NCBI GenBank assembly: GCA_031255355.1
Contig: JAIRSR010000108.1
Location: 1 to 10,889, forward strand
Direction of reading: 5' to 3'
Source: Clostridiales bacterium
Lineage (GTDB): Bacteria; Bacillota; Clostridia; Monoglobales; Firm-18
Length of the DNA stretch: 10,889 bases
The position numbers were made by a program, and so were the translations under genes. Under the pieces are notes generated by a model. The model was given only the letters and a program-made list of their open reading frames with translations. It was not told where the DNA came from and did not search any database. Shown here piece after piece: positions 1-6,472 of this stretch (positions are counted from its first letter, which is position 1; each line of letters opens with the position of its first letter).

Positions 1-1246
1 GTACAGTGTGTGTTTCGCCGCGTTTTTACTGACGAACGTGCTGTTTGTGACGGTGTTCAAAAAACTCCGAAGGTTGCACATTTTCGCGCTGTGTGTGCCT
101 ATTATTTTATTTGTCGCAATCAACAGTTACGCGGTGAAGCCCGCGCTGTACCAATTCGCGGTCAGTTTCAATCCCCGCTTGACGCAAAAGGGGTATATCG
201 CCGCGCAAAACGTCTTGATTGCCGCGATTATGCTGTTTTATACGCTGTTTCCGTTTTATCACCTTTTGCGCACGTACTTTGGGCAAATGCTGGATATTAA
301 GAAAAAGTATGCCGTAATCGGCGGGGTCTGCCTTTGCCTGATCAATCTATTGGTCTATTTCACCTTTGTTTTCGGCACTTTGCGGGATATTTTCCTTACC
401 AACGTGAATTTTATCGGCTATCCGAATTCTATCTCTGACTCCCCCGCGTACGCGACCACTTCCGTGCTGTTCATCAGTATACTGATGTTGATTATTATAC
501 TGATTTTATACTACCGTCCGTATAAATTGTTCGCGCTTTCCGGCAGGCATAAGACGATCAAGGACAGCATGATGTACAGCAACAATACGATTATGTTGCT
601 GCACACGTACAAAAACGCGCTTTTGGGGATTCGCCGCTTCAATCAATTGGCGGCGGACGAGCCGGGCGTGAGCGGCGCGGCGGCGGCGTATCTCACCCGC
701 AGCCGTGACATCGCGCAGGAGCAGTTGGACGCGATTGACCGGTCGGTAAAAATGCTAAGGGGAATCAAGGCGAGTATCGACGCGATTGACCTCATCGGTT
801 GCGCGGAGGCGGCAATCCGTCAGTTGGGCGGTTTGCCGGGCATTACCCTGATACGGAAGTACGCGGCGGGGGAAATTTATATCTACGGTGATGAATACCA
901 TATGAAAGAGGCGTTTGTCAATATTTTCACCAACGCGGCGGAGGCGATCGAAACGGCGGCGCCCGAGGAGCCGCAAATTAAAATCGTCGCGGAACTTGAT
1001 TTGGATTTTTGCATTATCACCATAACGGATAACGGTTGCGGCATTGATAAGGGCGTCATTAAGCACATCTTTAAGGAGTTTTTCTCCACAAAAAGCCGCA
1101 TTATCAGCGGCGTGGGGCTAAGTTATGTAAACAATGTGGTGTCCTGCTTCAACGGCGAAATCCACGTAAGCAGTGAGCCGGAGAAATACACCGCCGTTCA
1201 ACTGCTGTTCCCGCGCATGAAAAACGGCAAACAGGAAAGAGTGTGA
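1..1246 (+). CDS. Membrane-bound sensor histidine kinase, 5' end missing
   Basis: The reading frame is open to the left edge, so the GTG at 8 is probably internal and the true start lies outside. Residue numbers count from that GTG. Roughly 1-170 hold about five hydrophobic membrane segments with little soluble loop between them. A linker then carries the sequence HTYKN at 199-203. Its H-x3-N spacing resembles the phospho-acceptor box of AgrC/CitA-type kinases, so H199 is the likely phosphorylation site. The C-terminal ATPase domain has an N box (NIFTNAAEA, 305-313), a G1 box (DNGCGID, 341-347), an F box (FKEFFSTK) and a G2 box (GVGL, 368-371). The stop codon overlaps the start of the response regulator, so the two form a two-component pair. 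The signal sensed cannot be read from the sequence; a membrane-embedded or peptide signal is possible. Confidence 0.85.
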   Translation, partial: YSVCFAAFLLTNVLFVTVFKKLRRLHIFALCVPIILFVAINSYAVKPALYQFAVSFNPRLTQKGYIAAQNVLIAAIMLFYTLFPFYHLLRTYFGQMLDIKKKYAVIGGVCLCLINLLVYFTFVFGTLRDIFLTNVNFIGYPNSISDSPAYATTSVLFISILMLIIILILYYRPYKLFALSGRHKTIKDSMMYSNNTIMLLHTYKNALLGIRRFNQLAADEPGVSGAAAAYLTRSRDIAQEQLDAIDRSVKMLRGIKASIDAIDLIGCAEAAIRQLGGLPGITLIRKYAAGEIYIYGDEYHMKEAFVNIFTNAAEAIETAAPEEPQIKIVAELDLDFCIITITDNGCGIDKGVIKHIFKEFFSTKSRIISGVGLSYVNNVVSCFNGEIHVSSEPEKYTAVQLLFPRMKNGKQERV

Positions 1247-1917
1247 GTGTTATGGAAGCGATTCGGGTGGCCATATGCGACGACTCGGTTTATTTATGCG
1301 AGGGCTTGTCCATCCTCCTGACAAAAGAGGAGGATATTACCGTGTGCGGCACGGTGCAAAAGGCGGCGGATTGCGTTGGTCTGATTCGGCGGGAACAGCC
1401 GGACGTGCTTCTTTTGGATATTCAAATGGAAACGCAGACCAAGGGGTTGGAAATTATCGATACGCTCAAAGCGGAGCATGACGCGCTGAAAATCATCATG
1501 CTGACCAACTCCGACGCGCTGGCGCACGTCCTGTGGGCGGTGATTAGCGGCGCGAGCGGTTACGTCATGAAAACCTTTCCCGACGAGGAGTTGATCCGCA
1601 CCATCCGCGACGTGCATTGCGGACGGTATATGATTGACCTGACGCTGGTGAGCGGAATCGCGAAGCATACCGCCTTGAACAACGGCAGACGGATGTCCTT
1701 TGTTTCGATTTTGGATACCATGATGCAACTGTCCAAGGGCGAGTTCAAACTGCTCCGCGAAATATATAACGGCAAAAGTTACCGTGAGTTGGCAAACGCG
1801 CGGGTAGTGGAAATCGAAACCATTCGCATGATGTCCTCACGGATTTTGAAAAAATTAGGCGCAAAAAATATGCGTGAGTTGATCGATTGGATTCGGCGGC
1901 TGGGACTGTTCGAGTAA
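1243..1917 (+). CDS. NarL/LuxR-type response regulator
   Basis: A 224-residue regulator with an N-terminal receiver domain (about 7-125) and a C-terminal LuxR-type helix-turn-helix (about 163-216). In the receiver, D13 and D14 form the acidic pocket, D59 in LLLDI is the phosphorylation site, T88 is the switch residue and K110 the conserved lysine. The helix-turn-helix reads LSKGEFKLL, then SYRELA, then ILKKLGAKN, which fits the family although the recognition helix is atypical. The GTG at 1243 overlaps the kinase stop by 4 bases and has AGGA 6 bases upstream. An ATG at 1252 is an alternative start that removes three residues. The overlap makes the upstream kinase the obvious partner. Targets are unknown; an effect on neighbouring genes is only a guess. 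Confidence 0.9.
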   Translation: MSVMEAIRVAICDDSVYLCEGLSILLTKEEDITVCGTVQKAADCVGLIRREQPDVLLLDIQMETQTKGLEIIDTLKAEHDALKIIMLTNSDALAHVLWAVISGASGYVMKTFPDEELIRTIRDVHCGRYMIDLTLVSGIAKHTALNNGRRMSFVSILDTMMQLSKGEFKLLREIYNGKSYRELANARVVEIETIRMMSSRILKKLGAKNMRELIDWIRRLGLFE

Positions 1918-1959
1918 CCGCCGGAGGTGCGGGGGAATTTGCAAAAAACGACAAAAAAA

Positions 1960-1986
1960 CAAGACGTTATGTAAAAAAACGTCTTG
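1960..1986 (-). terminator. Hairpin with T-run on the minus strand
   Basis: CAAGACGTT (1960-1968) and AACGTCTTG (1978-1986) form a perfect 9-bp inverted repeat with a 9-base loop. Read on the minus strand, the hairpin is followed at once by a run of seven T, the form of an intrinsic terminator. On the plus strand no U-tract follows, so it would not stop the two-component transcript. It could stop antisense RNA coming from the aro operon or the antitoxin promoter before it enters the regulator gene. The right arm overlaps the -35 box of the toxin promoter by three bases. Confidence 0.65.
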
Positions 1987-2012
1987 ACAAAACAAAAAAA
2001 ATCAATTAAAAT
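1984..2012 (+). promoter_or_regulatory. Sigma-A promoter of the small toxin-like gene
   Basis: The -35 box TTGACA (1984-1989) and -10 box TAAAAT (2007-2012) are separated by 17 bases, close to consensus. Transcription should begin around 2018-2020, giving an untranslated leader of about 55 bases before the ATG at 2074. The spacer is almost entirely A/T. Confidence 0.85.
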
Positions 2013-2017
2013 GGTTC

Positions 2018-2049
2018 GCAGATGATGGGTGATAGTGGAGCGGTTAGCC
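2018..2049 (+). repeat. Left arm of inverted repeat in the toxin RNA leader
   Basis: Two blocks here recur inverted at 2205-2238. The first 15 bases (2018-2032) match the reverse complement of 2224-2238 with one difference, G versus A. GCGGTTAGCC (2040-2049) matches the reverse complement of 2205-2214 exactly. From -35 box to the end of this block both copies measure 66 bases (1984-2049 and 2205-2270), so the RNAs made from the two facing promoters should begin with nearly the same sequence. Confidence 0.85.
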
Positions 2050-2052
2050 ATA

Positions 2053-2066
2053 CTCCGAAAGGAGGT
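2053..2066 (+). promoter_or_regulatory. Ribosome site inside a GAAA-loop hairpin
   Basis: CTCC (2053-2056), GAAA (2057-2060) and GGAG (2061-2064) form a stem capped by a GNRA tetraloop, burying the core of the Shine-Dalgarno sequence. The site itself, AAAGGAGGTG (2058-2067), is an essentially perfect match to the 16S rRNA tail and lies 6 bases from the ATG. A second GGAG at 2037-2040 can pair with the same CTCC and would free the ribosome site, so two exclusive folds are possible. Such masking is typical of type I toxin messages. The pairing is visible; its function is inferred. Confidence 0.6.
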
Positions 2067-2073
2067 GGTGTTC

Positions 2074-2160
2074 ATGAGAACGGATTACATACTCAGAGTA
2101 ATTATTTTGATTCTCTCGGTTGTACTCGCGATTTTGAACTTCGTTATAAACACGAAATAG
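2074..2160 (+). CDS. Small hydrophobic peptide, putative type I toxin
   Basis: Encodes 28 residues, MRTDYILRV then a stretch of I, L, V and A, ending FVINTK. Residues 6-25 form one predicted membrane helix, with positive residues near the N-terminus and a C-terminal lysine. The size, single helix and charged ends fit membrane-acting type I toxins (Fst/Ldr, TxpA/BsrG classes), but I do not recognise a close family member. Support for a real gene is strong from context: a consensus promoter, a perfect Shine-Dalgarno sequence 6 bases from the ATG, and a stop codon placed inside the stem of a perfect terminator hairpin. A convergent promoter sits just downstream. The toxin role is inferred from this arrangement; a small regulatory membrane peptide is the alternative. 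Confidence 0.75.
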   Translation: MRTDYILRVIILILSVVLAILNFVINTK

Positions 2161-2189
2161 CCGCCCTCAGCCAGGGATGCGGCTATTTC
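2154..2189. terminator. Shared bidirectional terminator hairpin
   Basis: GAAATAGCCGC (2154-2164) and GCGGCTATTTC (2179-2189) form a perfect 11-bp stem whose A/T-rich base supplies a short U-tract in either direction. The TAG stop of the small peptide lies in the left arm. The loop holds CCT/AGG, which can add an inner stem, and the toxin-strand loop contains CUCA, which fits the YUNR U-turn pattern important in par RNA pairing. Because both RNAs should carry this hairpin, they are fully complementary across it. Confidence 0.8.
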
Positions 2190-2204
2190 ATTAGCTAAAT
2201 TTTC

Positions 2205-2238
2205 GGCTAACCGCGAAGCGGTTTCACCTATCATCTGC
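2205..2238 (-). repeat. Right arm of inverted repeat in the antisense RNA
   Basis: This is the inverted partner of the toxin leader. It holds 15 bases matching 2018-2032 with one change, and ten bases matching 2040-2049 exactly. The bases between differ: here they form the left half of the AACCGC/GCGGTT hairpin. AGCGGTT also occurs in direct orientation at 2039-2045 and 2217-2223. Confidence 0.85.
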
Positions 2239-2242
2239 TTTT

Positions 2243-2270
2243 ATTTTACCACAAATCGAAAAAAAGTCAA
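2243..2270 (-). promoter_or_regulatory. Sigma-A promoter facing the toxin gene
   Basis: On the minus strand TTGACT (2270-2265) and TAAAAT (2248-2243) are separated by 16 bases. The -10 box is identical to that of the toxin promoter. Predicted start is near 2236-2238. It points into the 3' end of the small peptide gene, as an antitoxin promoter should. Confidence 0.8.
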
Positions 2271-2420
2271 CAGATTTTTTTAACAATTTGTATTATTGTT
2301 TTCTAAAATCGGGGTTCGCGCGGTTGGCAGTGTTCTCTAAAACGCCGGAATTGCTTGCTTTTTCCCCTATGCCGTGACAAAAATACTATTTTCGCGCCAT
2401 GCGTGGTGAATGGGCATGGT
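2271..2420. other. Spacer between antitoxin promoter and aro operon end
   Basis: No gene is apparent. It contains a weak A/T-only inverted repeat, AACAAT/ATTGTT (2282-2287 and 2295-2300). The rest, 2301-2395, shows no repeat or promoter that I can support. Confidence 0.5.
2382..2419 (-). terminator. Possible weak terminator of the aro operon
   Basis: On the minus strand, CCATGC and GCATGG (2419-2414 and 2402-2397) form a 6-bp stem with an 11-base loop just after the stop codon at 2421. The T-run (five T near 2382-2386) begins about ten bases after the stem, so this is not a canonical terminator. Read-through into the antitoxin strand is plausible. Confidence 0.3.
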
Positions 2421-3188
2421 CTATGCAATCGCGTATTCAAACAGCGCGGTAATCACTTCGTCCACTGCCGCGCTGATTGCGCCGCTTGCGCAACATTCGA
2501 CGTCGCGCCATTTGCGGTACAGCGGAAGCCTGTCGCGGTACAGCGCGTACAGAACCTCCGCGCCGTCTTGGAGCAGCGGTCTGCCCGCCGTGCCGAGCGT
2601 CCGCGCGGTTTCGTCTATGTCGCGGTGCAAGAACACCACCACGCCGCCCTCCTTGAGTTTTTCCATATTGCCGTCACAGAGCGGAACGCCGCCGCCCGTC
2701 GCGATCACATGCCGCTTCAGCGCGGCGATTTCCGCGATTTTTTTACTTTCCAACAATCTGAACTCCCGCTCGCCGTACTGCGCGAAAATTTCAGGAACCG
2801 TCATCCCCTGTTCCCGCGCGATTTCCTCATCCGAGTCGATAAAGCGCATTCCCGCCCTTTCCGCTAAAAGCCTGCCTTTTTCGGACTTCCCGCTCCCCAT
2901 CATGCCAATCAGCACAATGTTTTTCTCCAAAACGCTTTGCAGTTGATAGCCCTTGCTTAACGCCGTCAGCGTCTGAAACAGTTGCTTCACGTATTGCCGA
3001 AGCGCGTCGCTTGCCGCCGCCGCGCGTCCCTCGATCACGTCCCGCTCACGCGAGGCATCGTACAGGGGCAGCCGGTTCGCCTTTTTGTACGCGCTAATCT
3101 TACCCGCCGCCAGCATACGCCGTTCAAAAAGCCGCGCGATTTCGCCGTCTATTTTGTCGATCTCGTTTCGTGTTTCGTTGATATTCAT
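2421..3188 (-). CDS. Chorismate mutase-shikimate kinase fusion
   Basis: A 255-residue two-domain enzyme. Residues 1-83 are an AroQ-class chorismate mutase (chorismate to prephenate). Aligned by memory to the E. coli P-protein mutase domain, all its active-site positions are present: R7, R24, K35, D44, R47, E48, S78 and Q82. Residues about 88-255 are shikimate kinase (shikimate + ATP to shikimate 3-phosphate): Walker A GMMGSGKS at 95-102, DSD at 118-120, the shikimate-binding FR at 143-144, GGG at 165-167 and the RPLL arginine at 203. Both halves look intact, so this is a working fusion rather than a truncated gene. It is the last gene of the operon, 23 bases after aroC. The ribosome site is weak. 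The next in-frame ATG (M25) would remove R7 and R24, so 3188 is the right start. Confidence 0.93.
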   Translation of the reverse strand: MNINETRNEIDKIDGEIARLFERRMLAAGKISAYKKANRLPLYDASRERDVIEGRAAAASDALRQYVKQLFQTLTALSKGYQLQSVLEKNIVLIGMMGSGKSEKGRLLAERAGMRFIDSDEEIAREQGMTVPEIFAQYGEREFRLLESKKIAEIAALKRHVIATGGGVPLCDGNMEKLKEGGVVVFLHRDIDETARTLGTAGRPLLQDGAEVLYALYRDRLPLYRKWRDVECCASGAISAAVDEVITALFEYAIA

Positions 3189-3211
3189 ATCCGCACCCGC
3201 TTCAAAAATTT

Positions 3212-4180
3212 TTACAGCATCAACTCCGCAAGCCCTATTGCCACGGCACTTTCGGCGACTACCACGGCGCGCCGCGCGATGCAGGGGTCGTGCCTGCCCT
3301 CTGCGGCGTAGGCGACGTTTTCCATAGCCGTGATGTCCACCGTGTCCTGCGTTGCGGCTATGGTCGGCGTTGGGCGAAACGCCGCCTGTACCACCAACGG
3401 CATACCGTTTGTGATGCCGCCGTTGATGCCGCCGCTGTGGTTCGTGCGTGTCAGAATCCTGCCGTTTTCCGTATAAATCGCGTCGTTCGCCTCGCTTCCC
3501 CGCATGTGCGCCAAAGCGAAGCCCGTGCCGAACTCCACGCCCTTTACCCCGGGGACGGAAAACAACAGGTGCGCGATGATACTTTCCGCGCTGTCGAAAA
3601 ACGGCTCTCCAACCCCCGCCGCGACCCCCGCCGCCGTCACCCGCACCACGCCGCCTACGCTGTCGCCCGCCGCCTTTGCCGCTGTTATTTTTTCGTCCAA
3701 GCCGCCGTCCGTAATCTCCCCCGCCACCGTCACGCCGCGCAGGTTCAGATAGGTTTTCGCCAACGCGCCCGCGACGACCAAACCCGCCGTAACCCGTCCC
3801 GAAAAATGCCCGCCGCCACGGTAATCGTTATATCCGTCATACTTCACACGCGCCGTATAGTCGGCGTGGGACGGACGCATGTACGCTTTGATTTTATCGT
3901 AATCCTTGGAGCGAACATCGGTATTGGGAATCACGCAGCAAATCGGCGAACCCGCCGTTTTGCCCTCAAAGATTCCGCTTAATATCTGAAATTCATCCGC
4001 TTCGCGGCGCGGGGTAGAGAATTGGTCGTACCCACCCGCGCGGCGGCGCAGTTCACGCCGAATCAAATCTTCGTCCACCGCGATCCCTGCGGGAAGTCCG
4101 TGTACCGTGACCCCGACCGCTTTGCCGTGGGATTCGCCGAATATCGCTATTCTAAAGTGATTCCCCCACATTCCACTCAT
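3212..4180 (-). CDS. aroC: Chorismate synthase
   Basis: Converts 5-enolpyruvylshikimate 3-phosphate to chorismate using reduced FMN; cytoplasmic. The 322 residues show the family signatures in order: GESHG at 15-19 with the catalytic H18, RRR then STPRRE (45-60), RPSHADYT around H105, RGGGHFSGR (121-129), FGTGF (217-221), NHSGGINGG (247-255) and RHDPC (296-300). It is shorter than the usual 350-390 residues, but both ends match the family, so I read it as a compact form, not a truncation. The ATG at 4180 has GGAGGG a short way upstream; M4 (4171) lacks a ribosome site. It overlaps the end of aroA by 29 bases, implying translational coupling. The source of reduced FMN is not encoded here. Confidence 0.96.
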   Translation of the reverse strand: MSGMWGNHFRIAIFGESHGKAVGVTVHGLPAGIAVDEDLIRRELRRRAGGYDQFSTPRREADEFQILSGIFEGKTAGSPICCVIPNTDVRSKDYDKIKAYMRPSHADYTARVKYDGYNDYRGGGHFSGRVTAGLVVAGALAKTYLNLRGVTVAGEITDGGLDEKITAAKAAGDSVGGVVRVTAAGVAAGVGEPFFDSAESIIAHLLFSVPGVKGVEFGTGFALAHMRGSEANDAIYTENGRILTRTNHSGGINGGITNGMPLVVQAAFRPTPTIAATQDTVDITAMENVAYAAEGRHDPCIARRAVVVAESAVAIGLAELML

Positions 4181-5444
4181 CTATTTTCCCTCCCAGCGTT
4201 TCAAAGTCGCGCCAAAACCGAGGATAGGACTTGCGCACACAATCACTGCCGTTCAGCACGATTTCCTCATCACAGCGCGTTGACGCGACCGCCACCGCCA
4301 TCGCGATCCTGTGGTCGTTACAGCCGTTGGTCGTGCCGCCGCCGAGTTTCCCGATTCCCTCGATGATCAAACCGTCGTTTTTTTCCAGCACCGTCGCGCC
4401 AAGCGCGTTGAGTTGCTCCGCTACAGCGGACAGCCTGTCGCTTTCCTTTAACCGCAGCCGCGCGGCGTTGTTGATGACCGTTTCGCCCTCCGCAAGCGCA
4501 CCGAGCACCGCCGCCACGGGTACCAAATCGGGCGTTTGCGCCGCGTCTATCACACAACCGCGCAGTTGGGACGGAAGCGCGGCAATACCGTCCTGTTCCG
4601 CTACAATACTGCCGCCCATGTTTTTGATAATGTCCACGATTGCCTTATCGCCTTGCAAACTATCGGGGTTCAACCCCTTGCACACAACGAAACTCCCCAA
4701 CGCGCCCGCCGCGAGGAAAAACGCCGCTTGTGAGAAATCGCCCTCGACGGTGTAATCCGCAGGCTTGTATTTTTGCCCCCCCGGTACCTTGAACGTGTGG
4801 TAGTTGTTGTTGTACACCTCTATGCCGAACTTCCGCATCACGTCTATCGTCATATCCACGTATCCCCGGGATTCCAGCGGCGTGGTAACGCGGATTTCGC
4901 TTTTTGAGGGGTAAAGGGGAAGCGCCATAAGCAGCCCGCTGATAAACTGACTGCTGATACTGCCCTCGATCTCAATCATACCGCTTACATCACCCCTGCC
5001 CACCGTCAAAGGAAGCGTACCGCCGCCGCCGCACTCATACGGCACCCCCGCGCGGTTGAATATGGGGAAAAAGGTGTCCAAAGGGCGGTTGGGAAGCCGT
5101 CCTCTGCCAACAAAGGTGACGGGGTCCCCGCAGTGCAGACTGACGGGAATCAGAAAGCGCAGTGTAGAGCCGCTCTCGCCGCAGTCAAGCGTCAGAGGGC
5201 CGTCCGTTTTCAGCGTACCGCCGCCGTCGATGATGAGGCGGTCGCCGTCCCTTTTGATTACCGCGCCGAGCATGGACATTGCCTCAATGGTCACGTCAAT
5301 ATCGTCCGACGCGCCGATGTTGGAGATTTCGGAAACCCCTCCCGCCAACGCCGCGCAAATGACGGCGCGGTGACTGAGCGATTTGGACGGCGGCACGGTA
5401 ACGCTTCCGTTGAGTTTTGACGGAGTTATGGTTACACTTTTCAT
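4152..5444 (-). CDS. aroA: EPSP synthase (3-phosphoshikimate 1-carboxyvinyltransferase)
   Basis: Transfers enolpyruvate from PEP to shikimate 3-phosphate. The 430 residues have the normal length and motifs: PPSKSLSHR (18-26) with K21, S22 and R26 for substrate binding, GESGSTLR (89-96), the PEP/glyphosate-contact loop, SSQ (164-166), catalytic D306 in TPDLVP, RLKESDR (331-337) with E334, NDHR (376-379) and K405. The GESGSTLR loop differs from the glyphosate-sensitive E. coli GNAGTAMR form, so inhibitor response cannot be assumed. The ATG at 5444 overlaps the aroB stop in an ATGA, and GAGGT lies 6 bases upstream. The C-terminus overlaps aroC. Confidence 0.97.
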   Translation of the reverse strand: MKSVTITPSKLNGSVTVPPSKSLSHRAVICAALAGGVSEISNIGASDDIDVTIEAMSMLGAVIKRDGDRLIIDGGGTLKTDGPLTLDCGESGSTLRFLIPVSLHCGDPVTFVGRGRLPNRPLDTFFPIFNRAGVPYECGGGGTLPLTVGRGDVSGMIEIEGSISSQFISGLLMALPLYPSKSEIRVTTPLESRGYVDMTIDVMRKFGIEVYNNNYHTFKVPGGQKYKPADYTVEGDFSQAAFFLAAGALGSFVVCKGLNPDSLQGDKAIVDIIKNMGGSIVAEQDGIAALPSQLRGCVIDAAQTPDLVPVAAVLGALAEGETVINNAARLRLKESDRLSAVAEQLNALGATVLEKNDGLIIEGIGKLGGGTTNGCNDHRIAMAVAVASTRCDEEIVLNGSDCVRKSYPRFWRDFETLGGKIDEWNVGESL

Positions 5445-6472
5445 TGAAACACCTCATTTTTCGGCATATTCCGTATCACCGCATGGCCTATACGGTCCAG
5501 CAGAATGATATTCACGCCGCCGCCCGTGGATTTTTTATCCAACGCCATCGCGCCGCGCAACGCCGCCGCGTCAACGTCCAGCGCGTAGGGCAGACGGTAT
5601 TTCGTCAGCACACGCTTGATTTTTTCGGCGGTGCCGCGCGGGGTAACGCCGATCCTTTCCCCTGCGAGCGATATATTGTACATGCCTACGGCGACCGCCT
5701 CACCGTGGGTGTACTTTTGGTAATTGTAGTAATTTTCCACGGCGTGACCGAGGGTATGCCCGAAGTTGAGAATCATGCGCTCTCCGGTGTCAAACTCGTC
5801 CCCCTCCACAACGGCGCGTTTGACGTCACAGCAGCGGGTGACAATGTCGTCCATGTGTTCGGCAATCTCCCCCCGCGCGAGGTCGTCAAACAGTTTTTCG
5901 TCACGGATACAGCCGTATTTGATGACCTCCGCCATGCCGTCCGCAAACGTCCTGTCATCCAGGGTTTTTAGGCAGTCCGTGTCAATCAGAGCCGCCCGCG
6001 GCTGATAAAACGCGCCGACGAGGTTTTTCCCCCGCGCCGTATTGACCGCCGTTTTGCCGCCGACGGAACTATCCGTTTGCGCCAACAAAGAGGTGGGAAT
6101 CTGCACATACGGCACACCGCGCAACGCCGTTGCCGCCGCGAAGCCTGTCAAATCGCCGATTACGCCGCCGCCGAGGGCGATAATCAAATCACTCCTCGTA
6201 ATTTGGAAGTCAAATAAAAACTCATACACCGTTTGCAGTGTTTCAAAGGACTTCGTCGCTTCCCCTGCGGGGAGGACTAACTTCGCGGCGGTGCCCCGTA
6301 ACGCGCTTGTCACGGCGTTTCCGTAGTATTTATCAACGTTTTCGTCCGTGATGACCGCCGTTTTGCCGCCGGGGGAGGAAAGATATTCCGCAATCCCGCC
6401 CCGCGCGATCATGCCCCTGTCTATGATAATGTCATAGCCCCTTTCCCCTAAATCCACATGAAGCCTACGCAT
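5441..6472 (-). CDS. aroB: 3-dehydroquinate synthase
   Basis: Cyclises DAHP to 3-dehydroquinate, using NAD and a divalent metal. The 343 residues carry the standard motifs: PAGEATKS (68-75), GGGVIGDLTGF (101-111) for NAD binding, TSLLAQTDSSVGGKT (127-141), KNLVGAFYQP (149-158) and AEVIKYG (181-187). The metal ligands are E182, H239 in NFGHTLGH and H256 in THGEAV, all present. Length is normal. The ATG at 6472 overlaps the end of tyrA by 8 bases, with AAGGAG 10 bases upstream. Its product needs 3-dehydroquinate dehydratase and shikimate dehydrogenase, neither of which is in this operon. Confidence 0.97.
   Translation of the reverse strand: MRRLHVDLGERGYDIIIDRGMIARGGIAEYLSSPGGKTAVITDENVDKYYGNAVTSALRGTAAKLVLPAGEATKSFETLQTVYEFLFDFQITRSDLIIALGGGVIGDLTGFAAATALRGVPYVQIPTSLLAQTDSSVGGKTAVNTARGKNLVGAFYQPRAALIDTDCLKTLDDRTFADGMAEVIKYGCIRDEKLFDDLARGEIAEHMDDIVTRCCDVKRAVVEGDEFDTGERMILNFGHTLGHAVENYYNYQKYTHGEAVAVGMYNISLAGERIGVTPRGTAEKIKRVLTKYRLPYALDVDAAALRGAMALDKKSTGGGVNIILLDRIGHAVIRNMPKNEVFQ

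Larger units (their letters stand above)
2152..2238 (-). ncRNA. Putative antisense RNA antitoxin
   Basis: Transcription from the minus promoter at 2243-2270 should start near 2236-2238 and end at the shared hairpin, giving about 85-90 bases. The RNA begins GCAGATGATAGG and folds a small hairpin AACCGC-TTC-GCGGTT (2223-2209 on this strand), then ends in the terminator stem. It is fully complementary to the 3' end of the toxin RNA (about 2154-2190). It also carries AACCGCT, complementary to 2039-2045 in the toxin leader, and TGAAACC, which can pair with GGTGTTCA at 2067-2074 next to the start codon if one G bulges. This matches the par/Fst scheme of a short RNA that binds at both ends of the toxin message. 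Ends are estimates; no expression evidence exists here. Confidence 0.65.

Noticed and set aside
2018..2238. Small transposable element (MITE) bounded by the inverted repeat
   Set aside because: No target-site duplication is visible next to the arms, and the similarity extends outward into the promoter boxes, which a MITE would not explain. A duplicated promoter-leader unit fits better.
2282..2300. Terminator from AACAAT/ATTGTT
   Set aside because: Only six A/T-rich pairs with a short T-run on the plus strand; too weak to call, and the shared hairpin upstream already explains the toxin RNA end.
2355..2946. Two long overlapping plus-strand open frames
   Set aside because: They lie opposite the chorismate mutase-shikimate kinase gene, whose active-site residues are intact, and have no domain signature or ribosome site. 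They are mirror frames of GC-rich coding DNA.
3290..3982. Long plus-strand open frame opposite chorismate synthase
   Set aside because: His/Arg-rich mirror frame of aroC with no ribosome site or recognisable motif.
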